A stretch of 64,000 bases of DNA, taken from contig NC_066335.1 in assembly GCF_022539315.1 (NCBI RefSeq), positions 3,873,214 to 3,937,213 on the forward strand, given 5' to 3'. Numbering within the stretch: the stretch's first letter is position 1; every line of letters starts with the position of its first letter. The DNA is from Serinus canaria (lineage: Eukaryota; Chordata; Aves; Passeriformes; Fringillidae). The translations under genes were made by a program, and so were the position numbers. The notes beneath the pieces are model-generated. The model was given only the letters and a program-made list of their open reading frames with translations, was not told the origin of the DNA and ran no database searches. Below are positions 12,801 to 24,800 of this stretch, one piece after another.

Positions 12801-15800
12801 AGCTTTTGGAAGAAAATGTCTCTTTAGACAAAGGAATTTTTGTTGCATATGGCTTTGACCCACCCATTCAGAGTGGGTTTAACCCTAGAGAGCTCATTAA
12901 ATTAGAAAAACAGAACCAAACAGAAGTACAGAGGTTTGTAGAAAGGAAAATGGTTCATTTCAGAAGATTTCATGTAATTTGAGACAGAGATGAAAATGAT
13001 GTAATGGTGGGTTGTTAATTAGAGGCTAAGAGGAAATCAGGATAACATGGTACCCAAGGGTGTTAAATTTCAAGCTGTCACAGTGGGAGTGAGAATCCAG
13101 CTCATTGAACTCTGGGAATTGCAGGTGATGTCAGGAATGACATCTACGTCACCCTGATCCAGGGGGAGTTTGACAAAGGCAAGAAGAAAACCCCCAAGAA
13201 TGTCGAGGTCACCATGTCTGTGCACGACGAGGACGGGAACCTGCAGGAGGTAGGATGGCCTCTGACACCCTCTGAAGATTTACACCCAAAATCCTCCATA
13301 GTTACCTTTTTCCCCCCTCCCTGTGTTTTGTCCAAAGAAAGCCATCCACCCCGGGGCTGGCTACGAGGGAGTCTCGGAGTACAAGTCTGTGGTTTATTAC
13401 CAGGTCAAGCAGCCCTGCTGGTACGAGACTGTCAAGGTATGGCACTGTCCTCACTGCGTGTCACCTGAGTCAGGAACAGGAGTGAGGCACACACAGACCC
13501 TGGGTCTCTCCAGCAGGCTCATCCCAGTTTATCTGGAACCCATTCCTTTATACACCCTTCTGATACAGGTGCACCTGATTGGTCATTTAATCAACACCCC
13601 AACACCACTGGCTAATTAAGAAAACACCCTTGGGTAACATCTTATGAGAAAACAACTGCTCAAAGCACCAGCTGCAAGATTGGTTTGATTCCTTCTCTGA
13701 GCTCCTCACAGCTTTTCCCAGAACAATTCCTAGGACAGTTACCTGTTCCTCTCTCTCTGACTAAACTGTCGTATCCACAGGTTCCCCTTTTTGTTTAAAG
13801 GAGGAGGCAGGGTCTGTAATCCCTGCAGGCCCCCTTGCAGGAAGGAGAACAAGCACAGCTCAAGAGGTCTCTTTAGCAATTTGCCAGTTATTAATCAGAA
13901 CCTCAGTCAGACCCTAATTTAGAATGGTCAGAGAGATTTCCAACATGTACCATTGAATTCTTTACAGTCAAGCCTTGTGTGTGTTTTTCTTATAAAAAGC
14001 CCTGACTAATTCTAAGGCACTATCACACCTCATTAGTCTGCTCGAGGGCTGGACAGTCCAACTTGTCAACAGCCCTTTTCCAGAAACGTCAACATCTGTG
14101 TTCTCCTCTGTGTGCAGACCAGGACTGATGTGGAACAGCAGCTGCATCAGCACCAGAATGTGCTGGAGAGTGGCTGGGGACAGGGACAATGCTGTTTTCA
14201 TCCTGTTCTCCATGCAGGTGGCCATTGCCATAGAAGAAGTCAGTCGCTGCCACCTGAGGTTCACGTTCCGTCACCGCTCATCCCAGGAGTGTGAGTGCCA
14301 GGAAGGGACCCCTGCAGGACTGCTGTGCTCCTCCCACTCCTGCTGAGTGCAGAACCTGCATTTCTGCTTATTCACAGTGTTACAGATTTTCTTCTTGCTC
14401 AGTTTACTTATTCCCAGATTTGTGGCAAGCAAAAAACCAAAAATAATTCAAATTTTTTGCACCCAGAATTTGGTGCTGGCTTTGTCCTTAAACTGAAATT
14501 TTGTAAGGAGCAGCAGTTTATCCCCCTGAAACACAGTGATCAATGTTTGTTATTGCTTTGGCTTCTCAGTGTAGGGTATTGCTTTTAATTTATTTTCCCA
14601 AAATTCACTGCAAAGCCTGGTGGGCTTCTAATGATCTTCCTATAGGAGAATTTCTAATTAGGCTAATGAAAGGCTAATGAAAGGCTAATGAAAGCATTAG
14701 AGCCAGAAGTTCCATCAGATCATGCCAGAGCCCTGAAATGAGATCAATAATGTGAGGCTCAGCCATTAAAAGGCTCTCGAAGGCACCTGGTTCTGAGGCA
14801 GTGACATCCTTCCATATCCACGGCTCACAAACCAAAATCCCAACCAAAAATATCTATAGAATTCTGTGTCAGAGGATCATTGAATTGTTGAGGTTAGAAA
14901 AGACCTGGATGATCAAGGAGTCCAACCATTAATGTGACCAGAAAAACCACTAAAATTGTGTGTGGGAGATGCTCCAGGGGGATGTGTCAGTGTAGCTGCA
15001 GTTACCTGTTCAGTCAGGCTGCTGATGAGGTTAGAGGGCTGCATTGGATTGTGTGCACATGAATAAGACAATGGCTGATGGAGATTTCTGCTGTTTTGCA
15101 GCCAGGGATAGATCTGAGAGAGCTTTTGGCATGGGCTTTGTGAAGCTGATGAATGCAGATGGAACGACGCTGCAGGATGGCAAACACAATTTGATTGTTT
15201 ACAAGGTAACCTGGGCATTCCAGCCTTGCCTCGTGTTTGACTCATCAAATCTCTCTCCTGGCAGATTTTTGTAGCAGGAGAAAGCTACACAGAATGTGTG
15301 TGTGGGGTGGGAAATCCTCCTGAACTCTGTGGCTTCGGAAATTGCTCAGTTCATTTGCAGTATGAGCAAACTTATACCTGAAATTAGGAACTCAGACAAT
15401 GACAGAGATAAAAAGTGTTTCAAACCCATTCTGGCTGTCACTGTGGGACGTGACACTTCTCTCTGCTGTGTCCTACCAACAGGGTGACAACAAGAAAATG
15501 GAAGATGCCAAGAGTTATTTGACTCTTCCTTGCACCAAAACAGAGATGGAAGAGAAGGAGGCTCCCTCAGGGAAAAACCTGCACTCTCTGGCCAACTTCA
15601 CCCCCACGAAGGACAGCACAAAGGACAGCTTCCAGATTGCCACTGTCATCTGCTCCACCAAACTCACCCAGAATGGTAGGGCTTGTGCTGGGGCTCTGAA
15701 ATACAGAGGGCATTTTTTCCAGGCAACTTTTTATGTGTGGCCAGAGAGCTTCAGCTTTTGTTTTGCTGCTCATGTGTCAGTGGCAGCCCCGTCCCATCAA

Positions 15801-18800
15801 GCTGCCAGAAGAAGCTCCCAGGATGTTTCTGCAGCCCCTAGAAACCCTTTCACACAAATATTCGATCCAGACTGCCAGTGCTCAACCCAATAAGTTTGCT
15901 GGCACATGTGGAAATGTCACCTGTCAGTGACAGTGTCTGTGTTTATCAGAATTTGAAATGTTTGAGGTTAATTGCCTTCTTTCCTCTGCCTGTTCAGAGC
16001 AGCAGTTAGGGCTGAGCTCTCCAGGGTGATGATTGCATTAACTCTGCCCTGCTGCCAGAGGGGTCAGAATGAGGAGCAGTGTGTGCCTGAGTCCAGCCTG
16101 GGCTGCTAAATGATGGGAGACTTCCAGCAGCTCTGGAAGGCCCTGTGCTGAGTCGTGCACTTCAGTAAAATTCCTGGCTTGAGATACCTGCTCTGGAGTC
16201 CTTAAAAAAACCTGCAAAATGGTCTCCAAATGTGTTATCAGATGGCAGCCAGGTTTCCATTTATAGCAGAGTTTGCTGCTTTGCCAAAACAAAAGAAGCA
16301 CCTCAAGGTAACATTCTGTACCTCAGGGTGACTGTTCTTTGTGCACTGACTAAAAATAGCCCCCAGCCTTGCTGTGTGCTGCTGTGCAGCCCTTCAGGCA
16401 GCTGTAGTTGCTGATTGCTCTTTGTGTCCTTGCAGTTGACCTGCTGGGTTTGCTGAACTGGCGCTCCAACGCCCACAACATCGCCCACAACCTCAGGAAG
16501 CTCATGGAGGTGGAAGGAGGAGAAATTGTGAAGGTATTCCCAGGTGTCTGAGCCTCCTTGGTGCATACACTCTTGTGTGTCAGCCTGATGTTAGACCCAG
16601 AAGGTGTCTGGGAAGGCTGGGAGGGCAGAATCATCAAATCATGGGATGGTTTGGCTTGGAAGAGACTTTAAAATCAGCTTTTTCCACCCCCTGCCATGGG
16701 CAGGGGCACCTTCCACTGTGCCAGATTGCTCCAACCTGGCCTTGGGCACTTGGACACCAGGGATGGGGTAGCCACAGCTTCTCTGGGAACCTGTGCTCCA
16801 CCTCTCATTAGTGGAATTCGCCAGAATTACACAAGTTGAATACTACAGGAATCAGGGAAAGAGCAGTGACTTTATTTTCCTCTTTATCCTTATGAAATAA
16901 GAGATACATCCAAAGCCTTAACTTTTCATTTTCAACTCCTTTGTGCATGAGGAGGGGCTTGCTGTGAATCTGGGAGCAGACACAGCCCTCAGGGATCTCC
17001 CAGAGTACTGTGGGGAGTAGATCTGAAATGGGGGAATTCCCACAGAAAACCTGAAGGATTTAGGAGGAAGCCTTACCTGCAGAGAGGGGTCCCAAGAGTG
17101 AATATGCTTGTATTTTGCAAGGTGATGGTTTTATAGAGCAGCTGAACATGAATTTAATGTGTCACTGTGTCACTGCAGACAGGCTGAGTGCAGGGTCCTG
17201 CCTGGGACAGGGCTGGGCTGCTTTGGAGAGCTCAGGATTTTCATCCTGTGGGATGAGAAGGCAATAGAACAGCAAAGTGGGGCCATTTAGAGCTGAGAGG
17301 AAAGATCTTCCTTACTGTAGAGATGATCATGACAATCATGTGCATGGACACAGGGCAGGGATCCCCTCTGAGATGTTTCCTCATTGACACAGGGCTGGGA
17401 TCCCCTCTGAGATGTTTCCTCACAGACACAGGGCTGGGATCCCCTCTGAGATGTTTCCTCATGGACACAGGACTGGGATCCCCTCTGAGATGTTTCCTCA
17501 TGGACACAGGGCTGGAATCCCCTCTGAGATGTTTCCTCATGGACACAGGGCTGGGATCCCCTCTGAGATGTTTCCTCATGGACACAGGGCTGGGATCCCC
17601 TCTGAGATGTTTCCTCATAGACACAGGGCTGGGATCCCCTCTGAGATGTTTCCTCATGGACACAGGGCTGGGATCCCCTCTGAGATGTTTCCTCATGGAC
17701 ACAGGGCTGGGATCCCCTCTGAGATGTTTCCTCATGGACACAGAGCTGGGATCCCCTCTGAGATGTTTCCTCATGGACACAGAGCTGGGATCCCCTCTGA
17801 GATGTTTCCTCATGGACAGGTTTTACAGTTCAGCTGGGCTGGAAGAGGAGGAATGATCCAGCTCATGCTCCTGTGCAGGATGCCAGAAGCAGTTGCCTTT
17901 TCCCCACCCTTTTACTGTTCTTTTCCCCTCTAGTTTCTGCCAGACACCCTCGATGCACTTTTCAACATCATGATGGAAATGTCAGAAAATGAAACGTACG
18001 ATTTCCTGGTGTTTGATGCCCTGGTGAGTGAATCTTCTATGGCTGCAGAGTTTGTTTTCAGCCACATTTCCGGTCTGTTCCTGGTGATTCCAATGAGCAA
18101 CTGGTATTTTGCTCTAGAAATAAATGATATTTAAACACTTCTTAAGGCTTTTTCAGGAGCCAGGACTGAAATGCACATCAGGTTTTTAGTAGCCACAGTG
18201 AAAAGAGTAATAAATTGCTCACTCACAGTATTTAGTGATGGTTATAACATGAATAACACTCTCTGTGGCATTCATGCTGTTGATAAAACAATAATTATAA
18301 CCCAGCAAAGTAAATGAGAGTGTTTGAGTTAGCGTGCAGCTCTGTGCATCTGTTTCCTTCTGGACTTTTGGCAGGTATTTATTATTTCTTTGATTGGAGA
18401 CATCAAGTTCCAGCATTTCAACGCTGTGCTTGAGACTTACATCTACAAACACTTCAGTGCCACCCTGGCCTATGTGTGAGTATTGGTCCCAGGCCTCGGC
18501 TGTCACTCAGCAGTGTCACTGAGGGCTTGGGGGATGACATCAGCTCTTGGTGATGGATTTGATTAGGTCATTTTTGATGATGTTCATGGGATAGAGCCAG
18601 CAGAGAGCAGAGTTCCATCCCTTCTCTGTGTTCAGGAGAGAAAGAATCCTTCATATTGCTTTTTTGGCCCTCTATAAAAATCTGTTGTGAGATTTTTTCT
18701 GTGAAAACAGACAGAAAAGGCACTTCTGTCATGGATCTTGGCTTTCCAGCCCCTTGATCAAACACCCCTCAGCCACAGGTCATCACCCTCATGGTAACAG

Positions 18801-21800
18801 AAGTGAAAAGTTCAGACTGAGGCCAGTAGGGAGGGCAAAACCAGAAACCAAACTGTTTTTCCTCTCTGAAAATCTCCTTTTAGTTTTTACTGATCCACAT
18901 GAAGGGGCTGTCACCCTAAAATAAACACAATTTGAAGTCCCTCTCTCCTGGACTGTCTCCTTCCCTGCCCTGCCACACAATCACTGCTTCCTCCTGGTTT
19001 CCTGTTCTCCTCCTGCTCCACTCCTGGGAATTCCCACACAGGGAGAAAGCCTCAGTGCCTTCCCCTGGGAGTGGGTTTGCATCGTCCTGAACAGCTCCTT
19101 TTAGGGCAGAGGACAGGCAGAGCAAGAGGCTGCAATCTGGAGACTTTCAGCCCAAGATTGAGAAGGAGATGGGCTGTGAGGAGGGGCCCTGGGGTGTTTC
19201 TGTGCCTGCAGTTCCTCTCTGGGGTGAGCAAGCTGCACTTGCACAGGAACTGAGCCGTGCCTGTATTGGTTCCCCTTTTTGTTTTATTTCCAAAGGAAAC
19301 TCACCAAAGTCCTGAACTGCTACGTGGGGAATGCTGAGGACTCCAGCAAGACAGAGCTGCTCTTTGCAGCCCTGAAAGCCCTGAAATACCTGTTCAGGTT
19401 CATCGTGCAGTCCCGGGTGCTGTACCTGAGGTGGGTCCAGCCCTTCCATCCCTGGGCCTCCTCTGGGAAACCCACTGCAGTTCCTTCCTGTAAATATCAC
19501 TAAAGCAGATATTCTTCACCAAATCCTCTATCACTGGCTGATTGAGAGGATCTTTCTGCACTTTGTCTGTAGCTGGAACAAATGAGTTGAGCAAAAATTG
19601 AAATGCCAGATTAGAAGGGAGAAAAGCCTTTTAGTCCCCCCTAACATGCAATAAGCAGCACATGGTAGATCTGAAAAGGAACCCAGTATTTATTTTTATA
19701 AAATAAAACATGGAATTTCCTCCTCATTTTCAGAAACTTTTAAAAAAACCATTACACAGATAGTTAAATTATTAGGTGAGGGGGGGGATGACACATTCTC
19801 CACTTGGGGTGAAATCAAAGTTAATTGCAGCTTCAAAAACATCTTTCCAGAGATTCACAGTGAGGGTTTGAAACCCTTTATTCATGTCCATTCTGGATTT
19901 TTTTTTTCATGTTTAATACTTGGAACCCAAGAAGAATTTGCTGCTAAAAAGTGCAGTTTTTCCCCTGTAACAGATTCCAGCAGGAAATGGCTGCAAAATC
20001 TCCAATTCCATTTTTACCCCCATGGCTTTGTTGAAGGAGATGGCATGAAGATGTTGTCCACAGGATGAAATCCTGTTCCAGCTGCTGGATTTCTGTGTGT
20101 AACTGGCCCTGTTCTTTGCAGTGTGTATGGGAAGAGTGAGGATGGGAATGAATTCAACGATGCAATTCGCCAGCTCTTCCTCTCCTTCAACGTCCTCATG
20201 GACCGGCCCCTGGAGGAGGCTGTCAAGATCAAGGTGAGCAGAATTGCCAGGGAAAAGTAAAAACCTTTAATTAGATCAACTGGTGCAGTTGGGAAGGGGC
20301 TGAGCCAGAAAAAGGAATGAGAGAATTATCCATTAATCCCTTCTCCTCCATCTTTCCCACTCTACACTGCAGATCTGGGGTGGCTGGAGGCACTTTGGAT
20401 GCATAAATTAGATTTTAAACCAGTTCTCTGTAGTTGTCCCCAGATTAGCTTTTGACAAAAACTGCATTTCCCACATGCATTTCATGTCCTTGGTTTCTTT
20501 CTTCTTCCAGGGGGCAGCTTTAAAGTATTTGCCAAGCATCATAAATGATGTCAAACTGGTATTTGACCCCGTTGAGCTGAGGTAACTGTATTGAGTTTGT
20601 TTGTCCTCTAAACCTAGCTTTTCTAGGGAAGAATTTTGGAAACTTGGCTAAAAACAGCCACTCTGGTTATGATCTGATGGGTCAGATCCTGTGCATGGAC
20701 TCAAGGAAGTGCTTGCTGGGCTTTAAAGGCAGTCAGTGGAGTTCAGAGGATTCTCTGCACCCCAGTTTTTCATTCTGGGAGTGTCCAAGCCCAGGTTGGA
20801 TGAGCTTGGAGCAACATGGGATAGTGGGAGGTGTCCCTGCCCATGGCAGGGGTGGAGCTGGGTGAGTTTAGGGTCCCTTACTACCCAAATCATTCCAGGA
20901 TTCTGGGATCCTTACAGGCACCTTGAGATTTTACTGAAAAGCAAAATCTGAGGGCAGTAAAGTGTTGAAATCTCATGCAAGTTTCCACCAGTTCTTGGTG
21001 AATGCTCCTGAAAAGTGTGGCAAAGGCTGAGCCTTGGCTGGGAAAGCAGAAGTTGTGTTTATCCAGGAAATTCTCAGCCCTGTGGGTTCGTGGTTGTGGT
21101 GCTCAGAGCTTTGCCCAGAGCTGCCCAGCCCTGTCTCCTGTCCTGACACAAGTGATTTGCTGGAAAGCAGCAGACAGGCAGCAAATGTCCATGGAATTTC
21201 ATTAAAGGAAATCTGGGCTTGGAGTGAGTCATCACTGCTGATGGAAGGGGCAGCTGGGAGGAGGCTGTGCCTTTGTGCTGGGGATGCTCCAGCTTTCTCA
21301 GCAGGCTGCTGAGTCAGTTCAGATGAGGCTTTCACACTGTCCCTGGGTGTGACAGCCAGTGTGATTAACCCGTGAGGGCACAGAGCACTGCCTGGTTACA
21401 GGGTTTGGGATGCACCTGGTGTGTCCTGGAATAAAAACTTCATTTAAAGAGGTTTGAGCCTGAAGTTCCTGGGCACTGCTCAGTTTTACTTTCAGAGAAT
21501 TCACAGAATTCTGTGACCAGGTTGGAAGAGATCTTAAAGATCATTGAGTCCAACCCATGCCCTAACACCTCAACACTTCAAGTCCTGTGCTGAGTCCCTT
21601 GAAAATCACTCAGGGCTCTGTAGTGATGTGCCTGCTGGATGGAATTCCCAGAGGAGCTGTGGCTGTCCCATCCCTCCCACACTGGAGCATCCTGGGGCAG
21701 TGGCAGGTGTCTCTGGCAGGGGCTGGAGTTGGTGAGCCTTAAGTCCCTTCCAGCCCAGCCCATTGTGGGATGCTGTGATTCCATGTGTGGCTCAGGTGCA

Positions 21801-24800
21801 GGGCAGTGTCTGTGTGGGATGGATGGGCTGGTGCTGGGTGGCTGTGCTGACCCTCTCCTCCCTCTGGGTTGCACACAGTGTCCTCTTCAGCAAGTTCATC
21901 CAGAGCATCCCTGACAACCAGCTGGTCCGGCAGAAGCTGAACTGCCTGACCAAGATTGTGGAGAGTGACCTGTTCAAGCAGGCTGGTGAGTGGCACTTGG
22001 AAGGCTCTGGGCTCTGCCAGGGGCCACACAGCCTTCAAAATGAGTTCCCTGGCAGTCATTGGGGGCAATCCACCATTAAATCCAACTCTAGAAACATTCC
22101 TTGCCATGGAAGCACTGAGGTTTTTGCTGTCCAGTCTTTATACAATGCCCAGTAGGTGGGATCCTGATCCAGGGTGGTGAATCAGAAGGAGGGAGAAGCT
22201 GAGGGTGCTGTGTGATGGAATATACAGAATTTATAAATGAAAGGGTGGGGTTAGATGGGATATTGGGAAGGAATTCCTCCCTGGGACAGGGGGAGGTGTT
22301 CCTGCCCATTGCAGGGGTAGGATGAGATGATCTTTTTGGTCTCTTCAACCCAACCCATTCTGGGATTACATTATTCAAATTACAGATCATTCATGACTCT
22401 CTCCAGGCCATTTGTCATAACTCCAGTGGCTTTAAGCAGGTTCTGGTGTCCCAGATGGAATCAGGAGCTGGACACTCCTGTGAGGTGCCCATACCAGGGC
22501 ATGCTGAGCTCTGCTCTGTCCCTGTGTCACTTTGCAGAGTGCAGAGATGCCCTCCTGCCCCTGCTCATCGATCAGCTGAGTGGGCAGCTGGATGACAACT
22601 CCAGCAAGCCCGACCACGAGGCCAGCTCCCAGCTCCTGAGCAGCGTCCTGGAGGTCCTGGACCGCAAAGATGTGGTGAGCACGAGCTCTCAGGTCTGCCA
22701 GTTCAGCTCAGTTCTTTTGAGAAGTCACAGTAAAGAAACATCCTCTACTTGCGCTTTCCTGAGTCAGAATTGTGATATTTATAGAAACTGATGCCTTGCT
22801 GTGCAGTTCTTTGTAGGGGCTCTGTCTGAAGAGGAGCCAGGAAAGGTTGAATTAGTTATCACTACTAGAAGCATTTACTTCCCTTTCTAGGGACCAAAAT
22901 GTCATCTCAGCTGCTTTGGTGGCTTGTTCAGTAATTTGGAGCAGGTCAAAGTATTACATGGTATAAAAATGAGGAGGTTGCTCATTCTGTCCGTTATGGA
23001 ATAGGGACAGCAATCACTGTTCAGCCAGAAAAATGCACTTCCCACTCTGGCCATGGGAATTGTTCTGAGTGCCTGTGAACAGAGGGGTTTGAGCTGTTCA
23101 GAGAAGAGATGTCAAAGGCCCAGGATGAGCTGATGAAGCTGGGACAGATCCATTAAGGGAATTCTCCACCCAGTGAATCCCAGAGTGTTTGAATCGATCG
23201 CTGTGCACTTCAATCTCCTTTTTGTGCTTCCCCTAATGAAATGAAGCCCTGCCAGGGCAGTCCTCCCACACAGGGAGCTGCCCCTGGAAGGCTGTGCCTG
23301 AGGAGTGCTCTCCAATGTCCCTTGCTGGCTGTCCCCAGGGTCCCACTGCTCTGCACATCCAGCAGATGATGGAGCGGCTGCTGCGCCGGATCAACCGCAC
23401 GGTGATCGGGATGAGCCGCCAGAGCCCACACATCGTGAGAGCCCTTCCCCACCTTCCCTGCCTGCTCAGGAGATCTGACTGAGGGCTTCATTCCCTGAGA
23501 GCCCTTCCCCACCTTCCCTGCCTGCTCAGGAGCTGTGAGGGCTTCATTCCCTGAGAGCCCTTCCCCACCTTCCCTGCTCAGGAGCTGTGAGGGCTTCATT
23601 CCCTGAGAGCCCTTCCCCACCTTACCTGCTTGCTCAGGTGCTGTGAGGGCTTCATTCTCTGAGAGCCCTTCCCCACTTTCCCTGCTCAGGAGCTGTGAGG
23701 GCTTCATTCCCTGAGAGCCCTTCCCCACCTTACCTGCTTGCTCAGGAGCTGTGAGGGCTTCATTCCCTGAGAGCCCTTCCCCACCTTCCCTGCTCAGGAG
23801 CTGTGAGGGCTTCATTCCCTGAGAGCCCTTCCCCACCTTCCCTGCTCAGGAGCTGTGAGGGCTTCATTCCCTGAGAGCCCTTCCCCACCTTACCTGCTTG
23901 CTCAGGTGCTGTGAGGGCTTCATTCCCTGAGAGCCCTTCCCCACTTTCCCTGCTCAGGAGCTGTGAGGGCTTTATTCCCTGAGAGCCCTTCCCCACCTTA
24001 CCTGCTTGCTCAGGAGCTGTGAGGGCTTTATTCCCTGAGAGCCCTTCCCCACCTTCCCTGCCTGCTCAGGAGCTCTGACTGACGGCTTCATTCCCTGAGA
24101 GCCCTTCCCCACCTTCCCTGCCTGCTCAGGAGCTGTGAGGGCTTCATTCCCTGAGAGCCCTTCCCCACCTTACCTGCCTGCTCAGGAGCTGTGAGGGCTT
24201 CATTCCCTGAGAGCCCTTCCCCACCTTCCCTGCCTGCTCAGGAGCTCTGACTGACGGCTTCATTCCCTGAGAGCCCTTCCCCACCTTCCCTGCCTGCTCA
24301 GGAGCTCTGACTGACGGCTTCATTCCCTGAGAGCCCTTCCCCACCTTACCTGCCTGCTCAGGAGCTGTGAGGGCTTCATTCCCTGAGAGCCCTTCCCCAC
24401 TTTCCCTGCTCAGGAGCTGTGAGGGCTTCATTCCCTGAGAGCCCTTCCCCACCTTACCTGCTTGCTCAGGAGCTGTGAGGGCTTCATTCCCTGAGAGCCC
24501 TTCCCCACCTTACCTGCCTGCTCAGGAGCTGTGAGGGCTTCATTCCCTGAGAGCCCTTCCCCACCTTACCTGCTCAGGAGCTGTGAGGGCTTCATTCCCT
24601 GAGAGCCCTTCCCTGCTCAGGAGCTGTGAGGGCTTCATTCCCTGAGAGCCCTTCCCCACTTTCCCTGCTCAGGAGCTGTGAGGGCTTCATTCCCTGAGAG
24701 CCCTTCCCCACTTTCCCTGCTTGCTCAGGAGCTGTGAGGGCTTCATTCCCTGAGAGCCCTTCTCTGCTCAGGAGCTGTGAGGGCTTCATTCCCTGAGAGC

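Noticed and set aside
17346..17818. CRISPR array
   Set aside because: Repeats are directly adjacent with no unique spacers, and the genome is eukaryotic. The same applies to the other arrays.
17241..17933. Frames of 173-190 codons with 13-residue repeats
   Set aside because: 39-bp minisatellite; regular repeats on both strands, not a repeat protein gene.
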